The notes under the pieces were generated by a model. It worked only from the letters and a program-made list of their open reading frames with translations. It did not search any database and was not told the DNA's origin. From Candidatus Methanomethylicia archaeon (GTDB taxonomy: Archaea > Thermoproteota > Methanomethylicia > CALHIW01): 9,997 bases of DNA. The stretch is taken from positions 1 through 9,997 of the forward strand of contig CALHIW010000027.1 of assembly GCA_938030905.1 (NCBI GenBank), in the 5' to 3' direction. The translations under genes and the position numbers were made by a program. Shown in pieces: positions 1 to 5,313 of this stretch; position 1 is the first letter of the stretch, and each line of letters opens with the position of its first letter.

Positions 1-189
1 ATAGATAGAACCCCAACTCTTAGGCTTCTACTCCACACAATACTTCAGCCTCCCAATCCTACAATCAAAATTGAGAAAAATCAATACAACCACCTACCAC
101 TCAGACAACCACAGAAACCTACAGCATCATTTAGAACTAGGGCTCTAGATCAATTAGCAAAGTATGGTTTAAAGATCTACATACATTAA
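1..189 (+). CDS. C-terminal end of an unrecognised ORF, cut by the left edge
   Basis: Frame 1 is open from the first base to a TAA at 187-189, giving 62 residues with no start inside the window. The end reads ...RTRALDQLAKYGLKIYIH. The first half is rich in Pro, Gln, Asn and His. I do not recognise the family; the end of a transposase is one possibility but no motif proves it. Support is limited because frame 2 is also open from 5 to about 145, since the + strand here has almost no G (9 G against 40 C in the first 120 bases), which makes TAG and TGA rare. All three - strand frames are closed. The stop overlaps an ATG (TAATG at 187-191), but that frame closes after 15 codons. This may be a real gene end, a decayed gene or chance. 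Confidence 0.3.
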   Translation: MDRTPTLRLLLHTILQPPNPTIKIEKNQYNHLPLRQPQKPTASFRTRALDQLAKYGLKIYIH

Positions 190-191
190 TG

Positions 192-313
192 CTGGGCAAC
201 ATATTTAAAGATGGTTTATTTTTCATGAATGTCTAAGCTTCCTTGTAATAGTTGGGAGATAAGGTCAATTAGGATTTTAAATTAGAATGTATAAGGGCAA
301 ATATGTTGCTTAG
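192..313. repeat. Long-range inverted repeat, 15-bp potential stem
   Basis: GCAACATATTT at 196-206 is the exact reverse complement of AAATATGTTGC at 299-309. In RNA the pairing can extend outward through two G-U wobbles and two further Watson-Crick pairs, so 192-206 can pair with 299-313. The enclosed segment is about 92 bases. It could be the closing stem of a structured RNA or the terminal inverted repeats of a small decayed element. No matching direct repeat flanks it, and there is no open frame inside. Confidence 0.5.
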
Positions 314-345
314 GTTATATAATCTGGTTTATTAAATTCATAGAT

Positions 346-497
346 AGTTTCAAAATATTTAAGCTATTTACACTCCATATTTCATGTGTATTATTTTCAG
401 GTGAAACATTATCATTTTCAGCTTCCATCAATAATTGAGGTTGTTGACTACTTGAACACTAATTCAATAAGAACTAGAATTTAAATATTTTGAAACT
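346..497. repeat. Perfect 17-bp inverted repeat, small-element-like
   Basis: AGTTTCAAAATATTTAA at 346-362 is the exact reverse complement of TTAAATATTTTGAAACT at 481-497, with a 118-base AT-rich spacer. The 152-base unit has no open frame of note and no visible target-site duplication at its borders (GAT before, GCT after). The right arm belongs to the 70-base repeat at 455-524. The same TTTCAAAATATTTA core recurs at 3111-3124. This looks like a miniature element or a paired recombination remnant, but AT-rich DNA makes chance less negligible than the length alone suggests. Confidence 0.5.
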
Positions 498-524
498 GCT
501 TCTTAGCAAACCTATATGTATAAG
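455..524 (+). repeat. Diverged 70-base repeat, copy 1
   Basis: This copy matches the reverse complement of 3083-3150 at roughly 75 percent by hand alignment, with two single-base gaps. The best part is TAAATATTTTGAAA (482-495), identical in both copies, preceded by AACTAGA in both. Most differences in the first 41 columns are transitions. Gaps and stop codons (TAA 468-470, TAG 504-506) break any shared reading frame, so the resemblance is between nucleotides rather than proteins. Together with copy 2 it brackets pyrG and the phosphoesterase gene in inverted orientation. Confidence 0.45.
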
Positions 525-594
525 TATCTAGAAGAACTAAAACACTTAACTTTTCTATATGAATCCCTAATAATAAATATTGATTTCATGATGA

Positions 595-2214
595 TTATGA
601 TGTATGCTTACGTGATTTAAGCCTTTCTATAGATGCTCTTATAAGCCCTATGTAGACTGGTGAAGGGTTTCCAGGTCTTGACTTATACTCTGGATGGGTT
701 TGAGTGCAGAGGAAGAAGGGATGGGATGAAAGCTCTATAAATTCAGCTCTTTGATCATTAAGACTATAGCCGGAGACGATTAATCCATGACTTGCTAGTG
801 TTTCTAAATAATCCTTATTAACTTCATATCTATGTCTATGTCTTTCATATATTATTTTCCTTTTATAGAGGGAATATGCTAGGGTTCCATCTATAAGTAT
901 TATTGGATATGAGCCTAGCCTCATTGTACCTCCTTTAAATAATACTTCACGCTGTTCAGGAAGTAGGTCTACTACAGGATATGGAGTATTGGGATCTATT
1001 TCTGTTGTATTTGCATTCTTCAATCCTAAAACATTTCTTGCAAATTCAACTATTGAAAGCTGCATTCCAAAACATATTCCAAGTAATGGTATATTGTTTT
1101 CACGTGTGAATCTTATTGCTTCAAGCTTTCCTAAAGCTCCTCTAGCGCCAAATCCTGGAGGAATCACTACACCATCAAATCTAGACAGAATACTGACATC
1201 TAACCTTTTCCTCTCAATCTTTTCAACATCTACAAATTCAATATTAACGCCAACATCAAGACTTGCAGCTGCATGTTTTAAAGCCTCATTAATGCTTATG
1301 TAGGCATCTGTAGTCTTTACATATTTACCGCAGAGCGCTATTGAAACTTTTACTGTTGGCCTCTTGAAAGAGTTAATAATCCCCAACCAATCATCCCAGT
1401 TAGCTTTATGGGAGTGAAGTCCTAGTAGTTTACATATATAGTCTCCCATTCCTTGTGAGTCAAGTATTACGGGAAGCTCATATATATAGTCTACATTGTA
1501 CGAGGTAAATACAGCTTCATCTGGAACATTTCCGAACAATGCTATTTTCCTCTTTACCTCATGATCTAAAGATACCTTGCAGCGTGCAACGATAATATGT
1601 GGTTGAATCCCGATACGTCTAAGCTCGTTAATACTGTGCTGCAAAGGCTTTGTTTTCTGCTCACCAGTAACATCAAGTATTGGTACAAGTGCTATATGAA
1701 TAAAAAGTGTTCTTCCTGGATGTTCTAGAGCCATTTGTCTTATAGCTTCAAGAAATGGTTGGCTTTCAATATCCCCAACAGTTCCACCAACCTCAACTAT
1801 AATAAAATCAGCATTTGATTTCTCAGCAACAAGCTTAATTCTACGCTTAATTTCATCAGTAATGTGTGGTACAACTTGAACACATAAACCAAGATAGTCA
1901 CCACGCCTCTCTCTCTCAATAACGGTTTGATATATTTGGCCTGTTGTAATATTATTCTCCTTGTTTAAATTTGTATTTAGGAAACGTTCATAATGACCTA
2001 TATCGAGATCTGTTTCACCACCATCTTCAGTTACAAAAACCTCACCGTGAACAAGAGGATTCATTGTTCCAGCATCAACATTAAGATACGGATCAATTTT
2101 GATAGCAGATACTTTAAATCCTCTAGCTTGAATCATTTTACCTATGGAGGCTGTTAAAATACCCTTACCAACACTTGAAAGAACACCGCCTGTCACAAAT
2201 ATGAAGTATGTCAT
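595..2214 (-). CDS. pyrG: CTP synthase (glutamine-hydrolysing)
   Basis: Converts UTP to CTP using ATP and glutamine, the last step of de novo pyrimidine nucleotide synthesis, in the cytosol. The 539-aa length is normal for the family. The N-terminal synthetase (amidoligase) domain covers roughly residues 1-270: the start MTYFIFVTGGVLSSVGKGI carries the P-loop-like segment with Lys17, Asp71 and Glu141 fit the Mg-ATP ligands, and GEVFVTEDGGETDLDIGHYE (58-77) is diagnostic. The C-terminal class I glutaminase domain (about 290-530) shows the nucleophile elbow GICFGMQ with Cys381, the GGTMRLG segment (428-434), ERHRHRYE (457-464) and the catalytic His507/Glu509 in THPEY. All catalytic residues are present. 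The start is fixed by this near-universal N-terminus. It lies 55 bases after the phosphoesterase stop and probably has its own promoter. Confidence 0.98.
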   Translation of the reverse strand: MTYFIFVTGGVLSSVGKGILTASIGKMIQARGFKVSAIKIDPYLNVDAGTMNPLVHGEVFVTEDGGETDLDIGHYERFLNTNLNKENNITTGQIYQTVIERERRGDYLGLCVQVVPHITDEIKRRIKLVAEKSNADFIIVEVGGTVGDIESQPFLEAIRQMALEHPGRTLFIHIALVPILDVTGEQKTKPLQHSINELRRIGIQPHIIVARCKVSLDHEVKRKIALFGNVPDEAVFTSYNVDYIYELPVILDSQGMGDYICKLLGLHSHKANWDDWLGIINSFKRPTVKVSIALCGKYVKTTDAYISINEALKHAAASLDVGVNIEFVDVEKIERKRLDVSILSRFDGVVIPPGFGARGALGKLEAIRFTRENNIPLLGICFGMQLSIVEFARNVLGLKNANTTEIDPNTPYPVVDLLPEQREVLFKGGTMRLGSYPIILIDGTLAYSLYKRKIIYERHRHRYEVNKDYLETLASHGLIVSGYSLNDQRAEFIELSSHPFFLCTQTHPEYKSRPGNPSPVYIGLIRASIERLKSRKHTS

Positions 2215-2225
2215 ATTATAATCAC

Positions 2226-2263
2226 AGCTTTAATTAAAATAGATTATTTAGGTTATTAAAGCT
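2226..2263 (-). promoter_or_regulatory. Putative pyrG promoter with flanking inverted repeat
   Basis: On the - strand, TATTTTAATT (2232-2241) is an AT-rich TATA candidate centred about 23 bases before the pyrG ATG (2214), a distance expected for a leaderless or nearly leaderless archaeal transcript. No Shine-Dalgarno sequence precedes the ATG, which agrees with that. AGCTTTAAT (2226-2234) and ATTAAAGCT (2255-2263) form a perfect 9-bp inverted repeat around the TATA candidate. An operator role is inference; the second arm lies just before the phosphoesterase stop at 2270. Confidence 0.45.
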
Positions 2264-2269
2264 TTAGCA

Positions 2270-3004
2270 TTAAAGGAAGTTTGTAAGGGTTTTTTGTAGT
2301 GTTTGTGATATTGGAAGCGTTATGATTGATATATTATTTGTAGATGGAAGTGAAACATTGATAACTGTTGTTGAATTTACTTCAATTATTCTTCTTCTAG
2401 ATCTATGGACATGAGCATGTATGCAGAGGGTAAGATTAGTTCTTAAGATAATGTCCTCTACTGCTTTACTACCTAGTAATGGCCATAAACCCTCAGGTTC
2501 TCCAACCATAGTTTTATAAGTTACAGAGTAGTGAGATAGAAGAACAGTAAAGTCGGTCTTCCCATTGCTTATTAAGTACTCGATCTTCTTAAGTCTTTCA
2601 GCATAGATTTTATCAATATCTTTAATATTTCTAGATTGCCATACTGTAGGCTTATCGAGAACACCCTTAGTACCTATAATTTTAACACTCCATCCTTTAA
2701 TATTTAATGTTATTGATTCATCATCAAGCCATATTACTGATGAATACTCATCCTTATACCTTTGGGGAGTGTACTCCTCATTACCGAAGCATGATATAAT
2801 AGGTATGTTACCAATATCTCTAATAGCGTCTATTATATTCTCCATTTGGTCCACAGCATTTCTATGTACATTGTCTCCTGCAAGAAGAAATAGGTCAATA
2901 TAATTTAAGGGAATGCTGTGAAGCGCGTTTTTAAAGAGCTTCAAGAACTTCGGGGAATGAACATCACCCACTGCTGCTATGACCATACTATTTCTACTAG
3001 TCAT
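2270..3004 (-). CDS. Calcineurin-like metallophosphoesterase
   Basis: A 244-aa two-metal phosphoesterase of unknown substrate. Motifs in order (numbered from the chosen ATG): GDVHS with Asp14 and His16, LLAGDN with Asp44, GNEEY with Asn75, LLSHYS with His158, and IHAHVH with His196, His198 and His200. These match the DxH, GDx2, GNH(D/E), H and GHxH blocks, except that the usual His of GNH is Glu76 and the last block begins with Ala rather than Gly. The metal ligands are therefore kept while the residue thought to assist catalysis is changed. No signal peptide or membrane segment is visible. The frame is open from a GTG at 3013, but I prefer the ATG at 3004: the GTG is itself part of AGGTG (3011-3015), a Shine-Dalgarno sequence 6 bases before that ATG. 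It precedes pyrG on the same strand; a functional link is not evident. Confidence 0.88.
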   Translation of the reverse strand: MTSRNSMVIAAVGDVHSPKFLKLFKNALHSIPLNYIDLFLLAGDNVHRNAVDQMENIIDAIRDIGNIPIISCFGNEEYTPQRYKDEYSSVIWLDDESITLNIKGWSVKIIGTKGVLDKPTVWQSRNIKDIDKIYAERLKKIEYLISNGKTDFTVLLSHYSVTYKTMVGEPEGLWPLLGSKAVEDIILRTNLTLCIHAHVHRSRRRIIEVNSTTVINVSLPSTNNISIITLPISQTLQKTLTNFL

Positions 3005-3010
3005 ATCTAG

Positions 3011-3044
3011 CACCTAATCTAATTTAGCTTATTAAATATATAGA
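3011..3044 (-). promoter_or_regulatory. Promoter and ribosome binding site of the phosphoesterase gene
   Basis: On the - strand, TCTATATATTTAAT (3031-3044) is a good archaeal TATA box, placing the start of transcription near 3010-3013. AGGTG (3011-3015) lies 6 bases before the ATG at 3004 and selects it over the in-frame GTG at 3013. If transcription starts very close to 3011 the ribosome binding site would sit at the extreme 5' end, so either the leader is a little longer than estimated or the two elements are alternatives. Confidence 0.5.
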
Positions 3045-3082
3045 TAAGTTTAGGTTAAATATAACTGTACTAGGTCAGTAAT

Positions 3083-3150
3083 CTTATACTTAAAGTTATC
3101 CTAAGGATGATTTCAAAATATTTAGACTCTAGTTTCATCGAACTAGTATT
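3083..3150 (-). repeat. Diverged 70-base repeat, copy 2 (inverted)
   Basis: The reverse complement of this segment aligns along its whole length with 455-524 at roughly 75 percent identity. The shared blocks are AACTAGA, TAAATATTTTGAAA, CTTAG and GTATAAG, in that order with near-constant spacing. On the + strand the block begins TTTCAAAATATTTAG (3111-3125), and a near reverse complement with one extra T, CTAAATATTTTTGAA, occurs at 3363-3377. The 3111-3377 segment therefore resembles the 346-497 segment in having the same kind of inverted ends. Confidence 0.4.
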
Positions 3151-3395
3151 TTTGAATAAGTTTTTCAGAGTTGTTGGGCATGGTAATTCATGAAACTTTA
3201 TACATTGTTTTTCTCTGAGCATATCTGAAACTATATTATTTAAATTGACAGCCAACCCCTTAATGATTTTCACTAGGTTTCTAGAAGATTTCTAGGAAAC
3301 TACATGAAATACAATATATAGGACTTCGTGAACTGCTGATAACAAAGGTATAGAGTAAAAAACTAAATATTTTTGAAGATGTTTCCAGGTATAAA

Positions 3396-3405
3396 TTTAT
3401 ATTTT
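3396..3405 (+). promoter_or_regulatory. TATA box of the unknown gene-purA operon
   Basis: TTTATATTTT, preceded by ATAAA, is the best TATA candidate upstream of the + strand operon. Its centre is about 32 bases before the ATG at 3432, so transcription should begin near 3425-3430 and the leader would be only a few bases. No Shine-Dalgarno sequence precedes the ATG, as expected for a leaderless first gene in this type of archaeon. Confidence 0.55.
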
Positions 3406-3407
3406 AT

Positions 3408-3426
3408 ATCACTATGATATAGTGAT
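3408..3426 (+). promoter_or_regulatory. Operator-like palindrome between TATA box and start codon
   Basis: ATCACTAT-GAT-ATAGTGAT is a perfect 8-bp inverted repeat with a 3-base centre. It begins 3 bases after the TATA box and ends 5 bases before the ATG, so it covers the expected transcription start. In archaea, repressors of the helix-turn-helix and ribbon-helix-helix types commonly bind such sites and block polymerase recruitment. Binding is inference; no regulator gene is recognisable in the window. Confidence 0.55.
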
Positions 3427-3431
3427 GAAAT

Positions 3432-3824
3432 ATGAAGGCTAATAGGGATTTAGTAGTTGAGGCTGCACTCGAGAACATTGTTGAAGCAGTTAGAAGAGTT
3501 TTAGGAAATTATAATCAGAGTATAGGAGATAGTGGTGAGATGATATTTACTGGTGTAAGAGAAATGTGCCCCCCAATAATTAAGGTTAGAAGTATTTGCA
3601 AGGGGAGGTATACTATTGTCTCAACAAGTAGATGTGATATAAAGGATTGTAGCTATTGGGAGAGATGTGTAAAACTTGACGCTGAGAGACTTGAAACACT
3701 AAGAAGAGAGCTACTAAAATTAGCTAGGAGAGAAGTTGAAAAGCAGGTATTGAAGTGGCCTATAGGAGTAGAAGAAGCAGAGGAGAAAATCGTTGAGAAA
3801 GTATATGAGAAAATGAGGGGGTAG
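3432..3824 (+). CDS. Unrecognised cysteine-containing protein in operon with purA
   Basis: A 130-aa protein that I do not recognise. The N-terminal part (about 5-25) and the C-terminal part (about 80-129) are charged and predicted helical, the latter rich in Glu, Lys and Arg. Between them lie five cysteines, Cys46, Cys56, Cys68, Cys73 and Cys79 (spacing CX9CX11CX4CX5C), in a segment that also has MCPP and WERC. The last three are close enough to suggest a metal or iron-sulfur site, but no known binding signature is matched. There is no signal peptide or membrane segment. The start is secure: an in-frame TGA lies at 3426-3428 and no other start codon is available. The stop TAG is followed after one base by the purA ATG, so the two are surely co-transcribed and perhaps translationally coupled. 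A role with PurA or purine metabolism is only suggested by position. Confidence 0.85.
   Translation: MKANRDLVVEAALENIVEAVRRVLGNYNQSIGDSGEMIFTGVREMCPPIIKVRSICKGRYTIVSTSRCDIKDCSYWERCVKLDAERLETLRRELLKLARREVEKQVLKWPIGVEEAEEKIVEKVYEKMRG
3815..3821 (+). promoter_or_regulatory. Ribosome binding site of purA
   Basis: GAGGGGG lies 4 bases before the purA ATG (3826), inside the last codons of the upstream gene. The overlap of ribosome binding site, stop codon and start (TAGTATG) indicates coupled translation. Confidence 0.6.
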
Positions 3825-3825
3825 T

Positions 3826-4842
3826 ATGACATGCTATGTAGTTGTTGGAGGATTTTTTGGTGATGAGGGAAAGGGAAAAATCGTAGCATACTTAGCACTT
3901 AACAGCAATGCTAATGCCGCAGTAAGAGTTGGCTCTATAAATGCAGGTCATACAGTTACCATTAGTAATAAAGAGGTTAAACTTAGAATTGTGCCATCAG
4001 CTTTCATTAATAACTATACAAAACTCTACATTGCTGCTGGAGCTAATATAAATCCGTCAGTATTTCTTAAGGAAGTTGAGTTGACAAATACATATGGTAG
4101 AATTTGGATTGACTATAACACTTCAATAATTGATGAGGAACATATTGAGAGAGATAGATTCTCACAGTATCTTAAGGAGAAAATAGGAACAACAGGAAGT
4201 GGAGTAGGACCTGCTATTGAAGATCGAGTTAAACGTATAGCTAAAACAGCAAAGGAAATGGATGAGTTAAGACCATTTATTACAGATGTAACTCAGGAAG
4301 TAAATATGATGATTGATGATGGAGGAACAGTTATTGTTGAAGGAACACAGGGAACCTATTTATCACTTTACCATGGCACATATCCCTATGTTACTTCAAG
4401 AGATACAACAGCTTCAGGAATATGTAGTGAAGCAGGCATAGGACCTAAAAAGATCGATGAGGTAATTGTAGTTTTTAAATCATTTGTAACTAGAGTTGGA
4501 GGAGGGCCCCTAGAAGACGAATTAAGTGAGGAGGAGGCTATGAAGAGGGGATGGCTTGAAATAGCAACAGTTACAGGTAGAAAGAGGAGAAGTGCACCAT
4601 TCAACTTTAATCTTGCAAAGAGAAGTGTTATGATTAATAGTGCAACTCAAATAGCACTAACGAAGCTTGACTCAATATTTCCTGAAACTAGAGGGTTAAG
4701 ACTATATGATGACCTGTCATTAAATGCTAAAAAATTCATTGAGGAAATCGAGAACACATGTAAAGTACCAGTTACAATAATAGGTACAGGGCCAGATATC
4801 TATGATACTATTGATAGAAGAAAAGAGTTAAAGTTAATCTAG
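3826..4842 (+). CDS. purA: Adenylosuccinate synthetase
   Basis: Joins IMP and aspartate with GTP hydrolysis to form adenylosuccinate, the first committed step from IMP to AMP. The 338 aa match the short archaeal form and lack about 90 residues present in the 432-aa E. coli enzyme. Visible motifs: GGFFGDEGKGK (8-18) with catalytic Asp13 and the phosphate loop; NAGHT (39-43) with His42; IGTTGSGVGPAIEDR (120-134) for IMP; EGTQGTYLSLYHGTYPYVTS (172-191), the family signature; TRVGGGP (222-228); TGRKRRSAPFN (250-260), equivalent to the TGRxRR aspartate-binding loop; and LTKLD (278-282), which recognises the guanine. All key residues are intact. It is the second gene of a two-gene operon, one base after the upstream stop. 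Confidence 0.97.
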   Translation: MTCYVVVGGFFGDEGKGKIVAYLALNSNANAAVRVGSINAGHTVTISNKEVKLRIVPSAFINNYTKLYIAAGANINPSVFLKEVELTNTYGRIWIDYNTSIIDEEHIERDRFSQYLKEKIGTTGSGVGPAIEDRVKRIAKTAKEMDELRPFITDVTQEVNMMIDDGGTVIVEGTQGTYLSLYHGTYPYVTSRDTTASGICSEAGIGPKKIDEVIVVFKSFVTRVGGGPLEDELSEEEAMKRGWLEIATVTGRKRRSAPFNFNLAKRSVMINSATQIALTKLDSIFPETRGLRLYDDLSLNAKKFIEEIENTCKVPVTIIGTGPDIYDTIDRRKELKLI

Positions 4843-5313
4843 AAAGTTTAAGACTTAATACAGGATATTAGCTTACCAGATTTGGTTTAGGAGTAAGTAA
4901 ACATAGTAGGCTATTATACTAAGATTAATTTATTTCAGTTTCTAACAAGATTTATTAGTAAGAAGACATGTTAGCCTTTACGTCCAGAGAGCCTAAGATA
5001 GATACTAGAGAGTTAAGCAAAAACAATAAGAAAGAGCTGAGCAATCTTCCTAGGTATATTAAGAATAGGGAAAATGGGGAAGTAGTTAGTAATGAGGAAA
5101 GATTGTTTGAGGATGGAAGATATAAATGAAAGATGGATAAAACGTTAATCAACACCTCTTATACGTTGAGTTAAAGTAATAGATGACTTTAGAGTACTAA
5201 TAAATGATGAAACTTATTATTAAGAGGGGAAATGAAGAGAATACATCATCAGCTATATCATATCGCTTAAAATTATATACAGATGGGATAAATCTTAATA
5301 TGATAAAATTGAT
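4843..5313. other. Convergent intergenic region between purA and glmS
   Basis: About 470 bases between the 3' ends of two opposed operons. It contains one doubtful small ORF (4968-5129), a bulged hairpin (TTAATCAAC at 5145-5153 with GTTGAGTTAA at 5165-5174) and, on the - strand, a pyrimidine-rich stretch around 5215-5245 that could help terminate glmS transcripts. An ATG frame starting at 5204 on the + strand runs into the antisense of glmS and is not supported. No tRNA or other known RNA is seen. Confidence 0.6.
4968..5129 (+). CDS. Doubtful small ORF, 53 aa
   Basis: An ATG-to-TGA frame of 53 codons with purine-rich codons like those of the neighbouring + strand genes; the middle reads LSNLPRYIKNRENGEVVS. 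The product would be strongly charged, with no Cys and no membrane segment. An in-frame TAA lies at 4959-4961, so the ATG is the only good start. There is no Shine-Dalgarno sequence; TAATTTATTT near 4935-4944 could be a TATA box for a leaderless transcript. I do not recognise it. It may be a remnant of a longer gene or simply the open strand of a purine-rich spacer. Confidence 0.25.
   Translation: MLAFTSREPKIDTRELSKNNKKELSNLPRYIKNRENGEVVSNEERLFEDGRYK

Larger units (their letters stand above)
190..594. other. Non-coding stretch downstream of pyrG
   Basis: About 400 bases with stops in all frames and no tRNA-like or C/D-box-like pattern that I could assemble. It lies downstream of pyrG (which is read leftwards) and downstream of the edge ORF, so it is a convergent intergenic space. 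It holds two separate long-range inverted repeats (192-206 with 299-313; 346-362 with 481-497) and one copy of a diverged 70-base repeat (455-524) whose partner is at 3083-3150. No clear T-run terminator for pyrG is visible on the - strand. Confidence 0.7.
3005..3431. other. Divergent intergenic region between phosphoesterase and unknown gene-purA operon
   Basis: About 430 bases carrying promoters for both directions at its two ends. The middle holds copy 2 of the 70-base repeat (3083-3150), a small hairpin CTAGTT/AACTAG (3129-3146) and an imperfect hairpin near 3277-3300 (GTTTCTAG with CTAGGAAAC). A 67-codon frame on the - strand (3070-3273, GTG start) covers copy 2, but I see no domain, no ribosome binding site and no well-placed promoter, so I do not call it a gene. 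Confidence 0.6.

Noticed and set aside
1..594. CRISPR array or tRNA gene in the left gene-poor region
   Set aside because: No regularly spaced direct repeat and no T-arm consensus (GGTTCRA) on either strand.
3070..3273. A 67-codon GTG-start frame on the - strand between the phosphoesterase and the unknown gene
   Set aside because: No ribosome binding site, no well-placed TATA box and no recognisable motif; it overlaps the diverged repeat, whose other copy carries stops and gaps in the matching frame, so selection for protein is not evident.
3653..3898. - strand frame opposite the unknown gene and purA start
   Set aside because: Shadow of two well supported + strand genes; Ser/Phe/Leu-rich composition typical of antisense of purine-rich codons.
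5202..5240. ATGATGA resembling a C box of a C/D guide RNA, with CATCATCAGC nearby
   Set aside because: No D box (CTGA) at a proper distance and no second C'/D' pair on either strand.
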